A DNA stretch of 64,000 nt from Pandoraea apista (GCF_001465595.2 NZ_CP013481.2:930001-994000), one strand, 5' to 3'. Positions 1-8,485 are shown, counted from the stretch's first letter. The notes: generated by a model from the letters alone, not told the origin. Program-made: numbers and translations.

Positions 1-1
1 G

Positions 2-883
2 CCCGACAACTTCTCACCGCAGCGGGTGCAGGACGAGCTGGTCGGCCAGATGGCCGAGCTGCTGGAAGCGGACTACGACACGCTGAGCCTGGAAATCGAC
101 GACAGCGAGAGCCGGCAGCGCGCATTGACCAGCGATCCTGCGCCGCTGCAGGCGGCAAGACCTGCGGTGCCGGCCGGGCCACCGCGACCACCGTCACCGC
201 CTTCGCTGCCGCCCGGCCCCTCGGTGCAGTCGTCGGAGCCTGGCCCTGGCCAGGCTGCGCAGGCCGGTTCCACGCGGGCCGCCAGCGACAAGGGCATGCA
301 GCAGGATGACGAACGCCTGCAGGGTCACATCGTGTCCCCGGCCCCGACCACCGAACGCCTGCAATCCATCCAGCGCATGGTGGCCGATCAGATGGGCGAC
401 AAGCTGCCCGACTTCGAGGCCGACGCGCTGCGCGCGATCCCTGTGCAGGCGGGCGGGCTCTACCCCATCTCGGATGTCTGGTACATCGAGCCCGGCCTGG
501 ATGTGCCGGATCGGCTGCGGGTGCACATCGCACAGTTCGCGCGCGAGATCGCCGAGGAAGCCGACGTGGCCGGGCAGGTCGAACCCAGCGAAGGCGGCAT
601 GGGCTTCGTCTGCGTGGCGCCCCCGGCGGTGCGCGCATTGCCTCCGTTCGCGTGTGCGGTGCTGACCTTGCTGCATGCGCTGTGCGCCGCGCCCCGACCC
701 GCCCCCGGCTTCGATGGCGCCCGGCTGGCCGACGACCTAGCGGCCTTGCTGCATGGCGGCGGCGCATATCCGCGCCTGAGCGATGCCGGGCTGGTAAAGC
801 TGTTCCGGCTGCTGCGCATGGCGCGCCGGCTGCTGGATCTGGAGACCGGCGCGGCCTCCAGCAACCCCGGCCACGGCGCCTGA
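2..883 (+). CDS. ParB family protein, PFGI-1 class ICE (C-terminal part; 5' end outside the window)
   Basis: An open frame runs in from the window edge with no start that fits the family, so this is taken as the C-terminal 293 residues of a longer protein. Members of this ICE ParB class (TIGR03764) are usually around 550 residues. A Pro/Ala/Ser-rich linker occupies roughly residues 30-95 of the visible part, followed by a folded helical C-terminal region. The role in partition or maintenance of the excised element is inferred from the family. The ParB/Spo0J nuclease-like fold itself would be upstream and is not seen. DUF2857 follows after 12 bp, so the genes are probably co-transcribed. Confidence 0.75.
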   Translation, partial: PDNFSPQRVQDELVGQMAELLEADYDTLSLEIDDSESRQRALTSDPAPLQAARPAVPAGPPRPPSPPSLPPGPSVQSSEPGPGQAAQAGSTRAASDKGMQQDDERLQGHIVSPAPTTERLQSIQRMVADQMGDKLPDFEADALRAIPVQAGGLYPISDVWYIEPGLDVPDRLRVHIAQFAREIAEEADVAGQVEPSEGGMGFVCVAPPAVRALPPFACAVLTLLHALCAAPRPAPGFDGARLADDLAALLHGGGAYPRLSDAGLVKLFRLLRMARRLLDLETGAASSNPGHGA

Positions 884-895
884 GCAGAGGCCATC

Positions 896-1456
896 ATGTC
901 GGCACCGCATCCGCTCAACCAGGCCGTCATCGCACAGGCGCTGCACGACCTGCGCAATGGGCAACTGCGGCGCTGCAAGGCGATGGGCTTCGGCGAGGAG
1001 GAGCTGGACGCGCTCAAGCACCCCGAACTCGTGAGCATGCTGGTGAACGCCACGGTGTCGTGGTGTTCGGTGTCGGTGAACCGCGATGTGCTGAAGCGGC
1101 TGCTGAGCCAAGTGCACGACGTGGAGCGAGAGATCGCGACGGTCGACCGCATGCTGCGCCTGGGCGCCAGCACGGAGATGGTCAGCCGCTTCTACGGGCT
1201 TACGCACCAGGAGGTGGCCCTGCGCCGCGACATCCTCGGCCTGCCCAAGCGCAAGGGGCGGCATCCGGTGCTGGACGAGGCGCAGGACACGGCGCTGTGG
1301 AAGCAGTGGAAGGCCGGCGTCATGGAGCGCGGCATCGCGCTGGACGATGAGGTGGCGATGCTGACGCTGACCATGGACCTGGCCGAGACCTTGAACCTGC
1401 CGATGTCGGTGATCTGGTCGGCGATACGCAACTGGATCGACCAGGGGCTGGTGTAG
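896..1456 (+). CDS. DUF2857 domain protein
   Basis: 186-residue protein matching the DUF2857 family, found in ICEs of this class between parB and the STY4528 replication gene. The middle (about residues 95-125) reads like a helix-turn-helix: a 'GASTEMVSRFYGL' segment followed by 'EVALRRDILG', which resembles flagellar FlhD/FlhC-type or SpoIIIC-type DNA-binding helices. DNA binding is an inference. It sits 12 bp after parB and 3 bp before the next gene, so translation is probably coupled. Confidence 0.8.
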   Translation: MSAPHPLNQAVIAQALHDLRNGQLRRCKAMGFGEEELDALKHPELVSMLVNATVSWCSVSVNRDVLKRLLSQVHDVEREIATVDRMLRLGASTEMVSRFYGLTHQEVALRRDILGLPKRKGRHPVLDEAQDTALWKQWKAGVMERGIALDDEVAMLTLTMDLAETLNLPMSVIWSAIRNWIDQGLV

Positions 1457-1459
1457 GCC

Positions 1460-2710
1460 ATGGCGACCGGCGGCGCACCCCGGCGCGATGGCCCCGTGGC
1501 GCTGTCGGCACTGTTCGACGACGCGCTGCGGGAACTGGTGCCACGGGCACCACCGACACCGCCAGCCCCGCGCGGCGCTGCTGCTGCATTGCCGGCCGCG
1601 CCGGTCAGCGACGGCTTCCTCTACAGCGGCAACCGGCACGAGAGCGTGCCGCGTGCGCTGTTCCTCGACCGGCGCCTGACGCCGCTGGAGCGCAACGCCT
1701 GGCAGGTGCTCCGCCTGCAGCTCCAGAGCGACGGCGTGACGGCGTTCCCGACCTACGACCAGCTTCGCCCCTACCTCGCCTCGATGCCCTGCGCGGCGCA
1801 GGCCTCGCACGAGACCGTGGCGCGCGCCTTGACGCTGCTGCGGCTGACGCGCTGGCTGAGCCTGGTGCGACGGCGCCGCGACCCGAAGACCGGGCGCATC
1901 CTGAGCAACCTCTACGTGCTGCACGACGAACCGCTGACACCCTTCGAGGCGATGCAGCTCGACCCCGACTACCTCGGCCTGGTCAGCCAGGCGCTGACCC
2001 ATGCGGCGAAGGCGGTGCAGATCGTCGGCATGAACACCCTGCGCGAGATCGCCGAAGACCCGATGCTCAACGGCCGCACGCTGCCCACGCGGCTGCAGGT
2101 GCTGGCACAGCGCATGGCGCGCAACGAATGGGCGGACGCGAGTTATCCACAAGCGCCTGTGGATCACGAATCCGAAGAAGGCCAGGACGGCCTGCTTCGG
2201 AATCTCGAAGGCCCGTCTTCGGAATCCGAAGCAGGGCTGAAATCCGCGCCAGACGGCTCACTTCGGAATCCGAAGGAGGACCGTACTGTACGTATGGATC
2301 GTATAAATCAAGTACGTACAGTACCGCGCGCGAAGTCGTTGCAGCACCTGCGCCTGCCCGAGCGCCTGCTGCGCTTGAAGGACGAGCAGCAAAGCGGCGC
2401 GATGGTGGCCTTGCAGCAGGTGGACGAGTCGCTGCGGCAGGCGGTGTTGGACGAATGGGATGCGCGCTGCCGCAAAAGCGCGGTACGCAACCCGGCCGGC
2501 TATCTGTTCGGCATCATCCAGAAGGCGATGCGCGGCGAGTTCAAGGCCTGGGCCGGCGAAGGCGGTTCGCCATCGACGCCGCCTGCGCCGCCGCCACGGC
2601 CAGCCGCACCGGCACCGTCTGCACCGCCACCGCCCGCGCCGAACGGCCCTGGCCGCGAGGCAGCGCGGGCCTACCTGGCGAAACTGCGTTCAACCCTGGG
2701 CGATTCCTGA
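1460..2710 (+). CDS. STY4528 family ICE replication protein
   Basis: 416-residue protein of the STY4528 pathogenicity-island replication family. The N-terminal half (about residues 50-215) has the family pattern, with an 'RALFLDRRLTPLERNAWQVLRL' type start of a winged-helix region. The C-terminal part (about 295-360) has the conserved 'VRNPAGYLFGIIQKAMRGEFKAW' type segment and ends in a Pro/Ala-rich tail. The linker (about residues 225-290) is low in complexity and its DNA carries a cluster of palindromes and a DnaA-box-like site (separate entry). The role in initiating replication of the excised element is inferred from the family name and context, not shown. Confidence 0.8.
   Translation: MATGGAPRRDGPVALSALFDDALRELVPRAPPTPPAPRGAAAALPAAPVSDGFLYSGNRHESVPRALFLDRRLTPLERNAWQVLRLQLQSDGVTAFPTYDQLRPYLASMPCAAQASHETVARALTLLRLTRWLSLVRRRRDPKTGRILSNLYVLHDEPLTPFEAMQLDPDYLGLVSQALTHAAKAVQIVGMNTLREIAEDPMLNGRTLPTRLQVLAQRMARNEWADASYPQAPVDHESEEGQDGLLRNLEGPSSESEAGLKSAPDGSLRNPKEDRTVRMDRINQVRTVPRAKSLQHLRLPERLLRLKDEQQSGAMVALQQVDESLRQAVLDEWDARCRKSAVRNPAGYLFGIIQKAMRGEFKAWAGEGGSPSTPPAPPPRPAAPAPSAPPPPAPNGPGREAARAYLAKLRSTLGDS
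2143..2324. other. Putative replication-origin-like repeat cluster inside the STY4528 gene
   Basis: Within the coding sequence lie, in order: a perfect DnaA-box match TTATCCACA (2143-2151) with an inverted partner TGTGGAT (2158-2164); a half site GAATCCGAAG (2168-2177); an imperfect copy (2195-2210) and two perfect copies (2217-2231, 2261-2275) of the palindrome CTTCGGAATCCGAAG; and a perfect 12-bp inverted repeat GTACTGTACGTA / TACGTACAGTAC (2283-2294, 2313-2324) around an A+T-rich spacer. The codons used here (GTA, ACT, ACA, ATA) are rare in the surrounding GC-rich genes, which suggests that the DNA itself is under selection. Function as an origin or protein-binding cluster is inferred. Confidence 0.45.
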
Positions 2711-2712
2711 GC

Positions 2713-2733
2713 AGCTATCCCCAGGGGATAGCT
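2713..2733. repeat. Perfect palindrome, copy 1 of 3
   Basis: AGCTATCCCC, one A, then the exact reverse complement. The same 21-bp sequence recurs at 4767-4787 and its 17-bp core recurs at 2804-2820. The three copies flank the TIGR03761-DUF3158-ssb operon. It lies 3 bp after the STY4528 stop codon, so it may be a transcription terminator stem or a protein-binding site. There is no T-run after it. Confidence 0.7.
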
Positions 2734-2803
2734 GGGACACGAAGCCTTCCAGGCATCGGCTTCGGTTCTGTCATGCGTCGCACGGTCGCAGCCCGGCGCG
2801 GAC

Positions 2804-2820
2804 CTATCCCCTGGGGATAG
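2804..2820. repeat. Perfect palindrome, copy 2 of 3 (core)
   Basis: CTATCCCC-T-GGGGATAG, the 17-bp core of the palindrome at 2713-2733 with the central base changed from A to T. It lies about 120 bp before the TIGR03761 gene, in a leader of about 230 bp without a gene. Confidence 0.7.
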
Positions 2821-2939
2821 ACGGAACACGCGACCTTCCGGGGCGACAACCGGGAGCGCACCCGCTGCGGTTTGTTGACTGACGCCCTTCCGGGCGATGC
2901 CGATGCTGGCGGCTCGTTCCCGTACCGCGAGTCGTCACC

Positions 2940-3719
2940 ATGGCCAATGAATCCCAGCCGCCCCTGCAGTTGAATCTCGGATCGCTGCGCAGCGCGATGT
3001 CGCTGACGCTGCACACCCACCACGCTTCACGCATCTGGCATGGCCGAGCGCCTGCCGAGGGCCGGCCCGGGATCATCGGCCTGAACGGCTACATCAGCGT
3101 GATGAACAAGATGAAGCGCGGCGCCGAGCAGGACGATCCCTACTCGGATTTCTGGATGCTGCGCATCGAGGACAAGCTGACGCAGACCAAGGACAGCTTG
3201 CAGGCGCTGCGTGAGCAGGTGGACCAGGCGCTGGCCGACGTGCCGCCCGCGCTGTCGCTGGGCGAGAACATGAACGTGCAGCCCGTGAAGCTGCCGCTGT
3301 TCGTCAATGCGCAGCTCGGCTTCATAGCGGTGTACCTGCTGGCCGACTACGACGACCTGGCCCGCAAGCTGATCCTCGCCCACCACACCGCGCTGATCGA
3401 CCGCAGCACGCTGGAACGCTGGCTCAACGACGGTGCGCATGCGCTGCGCAGCCTGTTCTCGCTGGCACAGCAGTACCGCTACTCCGGCGCGACGCGCGAC
3501 GACTTCGCCTCGAAGAACGCGGTGGCGCGGGCGGCGCTGGAGAAGTTCGGCGAGTTGCCGCAGGACGTGCTCGAAGGCACGCGCCGCTCGCGCTTTGCGC
3601 CACCGATCGCACGGCGGTCGGGCAAGCCTGGTAAAGCCGCGGATGCCGCACCCAGCGCTGGCGCAGCCGACGTGGCGGACGACGACCACGACCATGACGG
3701 CGAAGGCACGAAGGCATGA
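2940..3719 (+). CDS. PFL_4669 family ICE protein (TIGR03761)
   Basis: 259-residue conserved protein of the PFGI-1 ICE class. The N-terminal region (about residues 1-60) has the family's 'LNLGSLRSAMSLTLHTHHASRIWHGR' type signature, seen here as a Leu/His-rich stretch, followed by a central helical domain (about 60-200). The C-terminal 40 residues are Ala/Asp/His-rich and low in complexity. No catalytic motif is visible and its biochemical role is unknown. The stop overlaps the start of the DUF3158 frame (ATGA at 3716), so it is the first gene of an operon with DUF3158 and ssb. Confidence 0.8.
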   Translation: MANESQPPLQLNLGSLRSAMSLTLHTHHASRIWHGRAPAEGRPGIIGLNGYISVMNKMKRGAEQDDPYSDFWMLRIEDKLTQTKDSLQALREQVDQALADVPPALSLGENMNVQPVKLPLFVNAQLGFIAVYLLADYDDLARKLILAHHTALIDRSTLERWLNDGAHALRSLFSLAQQYRYSGATRDDFASKNAVARAALEKFGELPQDVLEGTRRSRFAPPIARRSGKPGKAADAAPSAGAADVADDDHDHDGEGTKA

Positions 3720-4271
3720 CAGCATCGTCTTCCAACGGCCAACCGGCGCGCTTCCTGCCGCTGGAACAGGCGGACTTCCAGCGCCTGGAACACGGCTCCT
3801 ACCTAAAAGGCCTTTTACAGCCTTTTTTTTAAAGGTAAGGGGAGTCTGGAGGCCTGGGCCAACCAGTGCACGGCGCTGCGCGACGACTTAATCGGGCTGG
3901 CGCAGCGGCGCGTGCTGCAACAGGCGCGGGCCTACCCCTTCTCGCTGCTCGACGTGCAACTGGCCCAGCAGACCACTGGCGCAGGCACGACCTTCCTGCG
4001 CTGGCGCAACCACGACCGTTCTTCCATGGGCGTGGCGCTGTGGGAATCGCTGCTCGACCGCCCGGCGACGCCGGCCTCGCTGATCGACGACCTGTACGCG
4101 ATGGAGCTGCAGCGCATCGCTTTGAACATGCAGATCAGCCTCCTTCACACGCTGGGCCGCCAGGCCCAGGAGTGCGCCAGCAAGGCCGCGCAGGCCGAAG
4201 CGGCTTACCTGCGACGTGTCCACGGGCATGCCGCGTCGGTTCCATCCACCACCCCCAAGGAGTCTCCATGA
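3716..4271 (+). pseudogene. DUF3158 family ICE protein, interrupted by a +1 frameshift at a T8 run
   Basis: The frame starting at 3716 encodes about 38 residues and stops at TAA 3830-3832, directly after eight T's (3823-3830). From AAA at 3831 the next frame continues uninterrupted to 4271 with the rest of the DUF3158 family sequence (including the 'TTGAGTTFLRWRN' segment). Skipping one T joins the two halves exactly as '...LLQPFF-KGKGSLEAW...', giving a full-length protein of about 184 residues. This may be a real inactivating mutation, a sequencing error in a homopolymer, or a transcriptional-slippage site, for which runs of 8-9 T are suitable. The downstream frame has a GTG at 3912 but no convincing ribosome site. 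The gene overlaps TIGR03761 and ssb by 4 bp each. Confidence 0.8.
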
Positions 4272-4717
4272 GCACGCACTTCGTCGGCGAGGGCAACATC
4301 GGTTCCGCGCCGGACTATCGCGAATTCCCTAACGGCAACGACGAGCCGCGCCGGCTGCTGCGCCTGAACGTCTACTTCGACAACCCGATCCCAAAGAAGG
4401 ACGGTGAATTCGAGGACCGCGGCGGCTTCTGGGCGCCGGTGGAGCTGTGGCACCGCGACGCCGACCACTGGAAAGACCTGTACCAGAAGGGCATGCGCGT
4501 GCTGGTAGAAGGCCGCACGGTGAAGGACGAGTGGGAGGACGCCGACGACAACGAGCGCACGACCTTCAAGATCGAGGCCCGCCGCATCGGCATTCTGCCG
4601 TACCGCATCCAGGCCGTGACCCTCAGCGCCAGGACGCTGGAACCCGAGGCCGCAGTACCGCCGCCGAAGGAGACCAAGGGGACGAAGGCGTCGAAGGAAA
4701 CCAAGGCCAAGGGCTGA
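4268..4717 (+). CDS. ssb: Single-stranded DNA-binding protein, ICE type
   Basis: 149-residue protein with an OB-fold SSB-like core (about residues 1-115), including 'LRLNVYFDNP' and a Trp/Tyr-containing 'FWAPVELWHRDADHWKDLYQKGMRVLVEG' type region, then an Ala/Glu/Lys-rich tail. It lacks the acidic DDDIPF-like C-terminal tip of chromosomal SSB, as is usual for ICE versions. It should coat transferred or replicating single strands of the element. The start at 4268 overlaps the DUF3158 stop (ATGA). The longer upstream frame beginning at 3866 is rejected because it runs through DUF3158. Confidence 0.85.
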   Translation: MSTHFVGEGNIGSAPDYREFPNGNDEPRRLLRLNVYFDNPIPKKDGEFEDRGGFWAPVELWHRDADHWKDLYQKGMRVLVEGRTVKDEWEDADDNERTTFKIEARRIGILPYRIQAVTLSARTLEPEAAVPPPKETKGTKASKETKAKG

Positions 4718-4766
4718 TTCCCCGCAGGGGGCGGCTGTAGCAACCGTCAGACGCCCGCCATGCACC

Positions 4767-4787
4767 AGCTATCCCCAGGGGATAGCT
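4767..4787. repeat. Perfect palindrome, copy 3 of 3
   Basis: Identical 21-bp palindrome to 2713-2733, located 50 bp after the ssb stop codon and about 210 bp before topB. It could end the TIGR03761-ssb transcript or bind a regulator. Confidence 0.7.
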
Positions 4788-4994
4788 CCAGGGTGTTCCA
4801 CCGGGTTCCAGCCGCCCTCCCGAAACGACGCTCCCGCTGCGCCAGCCGTTGCGGCTTCGCGCATGCCGCTGCGGCAACGCATCGCCTGCCGATCACAAAG
4901 CGGTGTCTGCGCCAATCGGCTTCCTTGCTGCCGTCATCCGCTGGCCCGGCCAAGCTGGGGCCATCCGATGACCGCACACTTCCAAGGAGGCTTC

Positions 4995-7010
4995 ATGCGC
5001 GTGTTCCTGTGCGAGAAGCCGTCCCAGGGCAAGGACATCGCCCGTGTGCTGGGCGCCGGCCAACGCGGCAACGGCTGCTACAGCGGTGCGGGTGTCGTCG
5101 TGACCTGGTGCATCGGTCATCTGGTCGAAGCGGTTCCGCCCGAAGGCTACGGCGAGCAGTACAAGCGCTGGGGCATCGAGCAACTGCCTATTCTTCCCGA
5201 GCGTTGGCGTGTCGAGCCCAAGGCGGCGACCGCGGCGCAGTTCAAGGTCGTGCAGCAGCTCGTCGCCAAGGCGGGCGAACTGGTGATCGCGACCGACGCC
5301 GACCGCGAGGGCGAGATGATTGCCCGCGAGATCATCGAGCTGTGCGGCTACCGCGGCCCGATCCAGCGCCTGTGGCTGTCGGCGCTCAACGATGCGTCGA
5401 TCCGCAAGGCCCTGGGCACGCTCAAGCCGTCCGCCGAGACGCTGCCGCTTTACTTCTCCGCGCTCGCCCGATCGCGTGCCGACTGGCTGATCGGGATGAA
5501 CCTGAGCCGCCTGTTCACGTTGCTCGGGCGCCAGGCCGGCTACACCGGCGTCCTGTCGGTCGGGCGCGTGCAGACACCGACGCTCAAGCTGGTGGTGGAC
5601 CGTGACCGCGAGATCGCGCGTTTCGTTTCGGTGCCGTTCTGGGCCATCGAGGTTGCACTCTCACATGCGGGCCAGTCCTTCGTCGCAAGCTGGACGCCGC
5701 CGCAGGGCAGCACCGACGACGCCGGCCGCTGCCTGCAACAGCCGGTGGCGCAGCAGGCTGCCGAGCGCCTGCGCGCGGCCGGTGCCGCCCAGGTGCTGTC
5801 GGTGGAAACAGAGCGCGTGCGCGAAGGGCCGCCGCTGCCGTTCGACCTCGGCACGCTGCAGGAGGTGTGCTCGAAGCAGTTGGGTCTGGACGTGCAGGAG
5901 ACGCTGGACATTGCCCAGGCGCTGTACGAGACGCACAAGGCGACCACCTATCCGCGCTCGGACTCAGGCTACCTGCCCGAGAGCATGTTGGCCGAGGTGC
6001 CCACCGTACTCGACAGCCTGCTCAAGACCGACCCCGGCCTGCGCCCGCTGATCGACCGCCTGGATCGCCAGCAGCGTTCGCGGGCCTGGAACGACGGCAA
6101 GGTCACGGCGCACCACGGCATCATTCCCACGCTGGAACCGGCGAACCTCTCGGCGATGAGCGACAAGGAGCTGGCCGTCTACAGGCTGATCCGCGCCCAC
6201 TACCTCGCGCAGTTCCTGCCGCACCACGAATTCGACCGGACGGTGGCGCAGCTTACGTGCGGCGGGCAGTCGCTGGTCGCGGTCGGTAAGCAGATCGCGG
6301 TGGCCGGATGGCGCCAGGTACTGGCGGCGCCGGAGCCCGACGACGCGGACGGCGAGGAAGCGCAGCGCGGCCAGGTGCTGCCGGCGCTGCGTGCTGGAGC
6401 TTCCTGCCAGGTCGGCCAGGTCGATCTGAAGGCGTTGAAGACGCTGCCGCCCAAGCCCTACACGCAGGGCGAGCTGGTCAAAGCCATGAAGGGCGTCGCC
6501 AAGCTCGTGACCGACCCACGCCTGAAGCAGAAGCTCAAGGACACCACGGGCATCGGCACCGAGGCCACGCGCGCCAACGTCATCAGCGCCTTACTGGCAC
6601 GCGGCTATCTTGTGAAGAAGGGCCGTGCCATCCGCGCATCGGATGCGGCTTTCACGCTGATCGACGCGGTGCCGGCGGCCATCGCCGATCCGGGCACGAC
6701 GGCGGTGTGGGAGCAGGCGCTGGACATGATCGAGGCCGGCCAGATGACGCTGGACACCTTCATCGCCAAGCAATCGGCCTGGGTCGCCCAGCTCGTGCAG
6801 CAGTACCGCGGCGCAACGCTCCCCCTCAAGCTGCCGCCCGCGCCGAGCTGCCCGCAGTGCGGCGCCCCGATGCGCCAGCGCACTGGCAAGAACGGCGCGT
6901 TCTGGTCGTGCAGCCGCTACCCGGACTGCAAGGGCACGGAGCCGGTCGAAACCGCGACAGGCAAGCCCGCAGCGCCAAGCCCGCGGCGTCGGTCTCCGAA
7001 GGCGAGCTGA
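4995..7010 (+). CDS. topB: DNA topoisomerase III
   Basis: 671-residue type IA topoisomerase, which passes DNA strands through a transient single-strand break and probably resolves replication or transfer intermediates of the ICE. The N-terminal Toprim domain has E7 and the metal-binding TDADREGE motif (D101, D103, E105). The catalytic tyrosine is Y319 in 'TTYPRSD'. The C-terminal end has a zinc finger with 'CPQCG ... CSRYPDC'. The start at 4995 is chosen for the AAGGAGG at 4983-4989. An upstream start at 4863 would add 44 residues that do not look like a topoisomerase. Confidence 0.92.
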   Translation: MRVFLCEKPSQGKDIARVLGAGQRGNGCYSGAGVVVTWCIGHLVEAVPPEGYGEQYKRWGIEQLPILPERWRVEPKAATAAQFKVVQQLVAKAGELVIATDADREGEMIAREIIELCGYRGPIQRLWLSALNDASIRKALGTLKPSAETLPLYFSALARSRADWLIGMNLSRLFTLLGRQAGYTGVLSVGRVQTPTLKLVVDRDREIARFVSVPFWAIEVALSHAGQSFVASWTPPQGSTDDAGRCLQQPVAQQAAERLRAAGAAQVLSVETERVREGPPLPFDLGTLQEVCSKQLGLDVQETLDIAQALYETHKATTYPRSDSGYLPESMLAEVPTVLDSLLKTDPGLRPLIDRLDRQQRSRAWNDGKVTAHHGIIPTLEPANLSAMSDKELAVYRLIRAHYLAQFLPHHEFDRTVAQLTCGGQSLVAVGKQIAVAGWRQVLAAPEPDDADGEEAQRGQVLPALRAGASCQVGQVDLKALKTLPPKPYTQGELVKAMKGVAKLVTDPRLKQKLKDTTGIGTEATRANVISALLARGYLVKKGRAIRASDAAFTLIDAVPAAIADPGTTAVWEQALDMIEAGQMTLDTFIAKQSAWVAQLVQQYRGATLPLKLPPAPSCPQCGAPMRQRTGKNGAFWSCSRYPDCKGTEPVETATGKPAAPSPRRRSPKAS

Positions 7011-7605
7011 CGCCCACGTTTCCCTCTGCCACGCCGGCTGCTGCCGACGGCGGGGCAAACCTCCCGCACCCCGCGGGACTCCCCAGCGCGCGTTCCCTTC
7101 TGCAACGGTGTGCGCGTCCTGCAGGCCCATCACGGCCTGCTGGGCGAGAAGGTCATTTCTCCCCGGATCGCGTTCGCCGCGGTTCCCCTGATCGAGGTGC
7201 TTCCGCCGATACGCGAGCGGTCTCCTGACGCCTTGGTGTGCAAAACTGCGAGGCGCCAGGAGACCGCTTGCGGTCGACGGTATTCGGTGCCGGTGCCCGC
7301 CGGCGGAACAACGGGCTCCCTTTGTGTGTGGATGCACGCCAGAGGATTCCGGCCCCCAGCCACGAAACGGGCCGGGTGAGATTGCTGACGCAGCGAATGG
7401 CTTTGACGATGGCCTGGCCTGCTTGCAGCCCACAGGTGGATTGATTTCTCTCCAGCCGAAGCCTTGCGAGGCTTCGGCGCCTTTGTCGTGGGCGAACGGA
7501 ATCGTGCATCGCTGCTCTTGCCAGCGCTCGGCCCAAACTGGACGGCGTTCGGTTCCGTTTGATCAGCGACGGAGTGCCGCCGCGCTTTCATTCTTCCCGC
7601 ATGTG
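7011..7605. other. Long non-coding stretch between topB and the next gene
   Basis: About 600 bp without a frame that has a believable start and codon pattern. Several short frames exist on both strands but none resembles a protein. It contains a stem-loop at 7455-7478 and then runs into a radC-like RNA element. It may hold the promoter for the following block. Confidence 0.5.
7455..7478. terminator. Stem-loop, possible terminator
   Basis: GCCGAAGCC, a TTGCGA loop, GGCTTCGGC: a perfect 9-bp stem followed by a moderately T-rich stretch. It lies 450 bp after topB. Confidence 0.45.
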
Positions 7606-7679
7606 TCGCTGACGGTCGTCAGCACCATGCCCTGGCAGCCCCGGTCCTCAAGGCTGCAACGCGGTTCGCCGCGTTGACC
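7606..7679 (+). ncRNA. radC-like leader RNA element, copy A
   Basis: First of five related copies in the window. The shared order is a small hairpin (here CTGACG...CGTCAG), the signature ATGCCC-[TA]GGCAG, a CCTCAAGGCTGC arm, and a hairpin of the GCGGTTCGCCGC type. A further stem follows. It lies about 140 nt before the gene at 7816. The layout and its position in leaders of ICE genes fit the radC RNA motif known from comparative genomics. That family assignment is from memory, while the repetition is seen directly. Confidence 0.55.
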
Positions 7680-7815
7680 GATCCAGTCCGCTTCGCACCG
7701 ACCACCGCGGACGCGCGTCGCCACGACGCGGGTGCTTTTCATGTTCAACCCTTCGGGAGGTATCCGCTCCCGTCAGGGCGTGGTGCTCCCGGTCTTCAAC
7801 CAACAGGAGAAAACC

Positions 7816-8067
7816 ATGTCCCTTGCGCTCGCATCGGCACCTTTGAGTGCTGAACAGGCCCGAGCCGAATCCATCGGCTACCAGGCCCTGGCCTGCGTCG
7901 GCAAGCGCCTGCCCCTGCAAGTGCTGTGCAGCGCAGCCGGCCACTACATCGGCACCGCCGATGCGGACGGCCCGGTCTCGCGGGAGTCGGTCAGCTACTT
8001 CCGCTCGCACCACGCCGCCGAGCACGCCCTGCAAACGGGCCGCTGGCAGCAGCGCCTCCACCCGTGA
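7816..8067 (+). CDS. Small conserved ICE protein, unknown function
   Basis: 83-residue protein with no recognised domain, soluble by composition. The start at 7816 is preceded by CAGGAGA, and an in-frame extension back to 7732 would run through a leader hairpin (7754-7772). Its leader carries copy A of the radC-like RNA element. A gene of 130 residues follows after 25 bp, so they probably form a pair. Confidence 0.65.
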   Translation: MSLALASAPLSAEQARAESIGYQALACVGKRLPLQVLCSAAGHYIGTADADGPVSRESVSYFRSHHAAEHALQTGRWQQRLHP

Positions 8068-8092
8068 TGTCCAACCACCAGGAGCCCATGTC

Positions 8093-8485
8093 ATGAACCG
8101 TGCCCTGCCTCAAGAGGTACTTGATCAGATCGAGCTGGAACACCAGCACTTCGCCGCCGCGCCCCAAGCCTTCTTCGAGGCGTGGAAACGCGGCGTCGAC
8201 ATCGCCGGAGCCGAATGGTTCGGCGACGGCACCCACGAAGGCCTGCAGCGTGCCACCACCAAGTGGGATCTGCGGCCGAAGCTGCTGATGCTCAACGATG
8301 CCCTCGGCGTCCTGAGCAGCGGCCAGCGGATGTTCCTGTCCGCGATGGTGAGCTTCTACAACGCCCGCGAGGGCGGTGCGATGCTCAAGCGTTGCGGCTT
8401 CGAGGGTCTGTCCGACCTGGGCGGCCTCGACCTGGAACGGCGCAAGGTCGTCGCCGACCTGACGCTGAACTACAACGGCTGGTGA
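8093..8485 (+). CDS. Conserved ICE hypothetical protein
   Basis: 130-residue, acidic, helical protein rich in aromatic residues. No catalytic motif or membrane segment is visible. The start at 8093 is preceded by AGGAGCCC. The longer frame from 7847 overlaps the upstream gene in another phase and is rejected. Its position in the block of ICE housekeeping genes suggests a role in element maintenance, but nothing in the sequence defines it. Confidence 0.65.
   Translation: MNRALPQEVLDQIELEHQHFAAAPQAFFEAWKRGVDIAGAEWFGDGTHEGLQRATTKWDLRPKLLMLNDALGVLSSGQRMFLSAMVSFYNAREGGAMLKRCGFEGLSDLGGLDLERRKVVADLTLNYNGW

Noticed and set aside
737..2167. 476-residue minus-strand frame
   Set aside because: It lies antisense to three recognised genes, is His/Arg/Gln-rich and is a product of high GC content.
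4863..4994. Upstream extension of topoisomerase III (frame open from 4863)
   Set aside because: The 44 added residues do not fit the topoisomerase family, and a strong AAGGAGG site precedes the ATG at 4995.
7110..7700. Several 60-150 residue frames after topB on both strands
   Set aside because: No ribosome sites, no domain pattern, mutually overlapping. Treated as non-coding.
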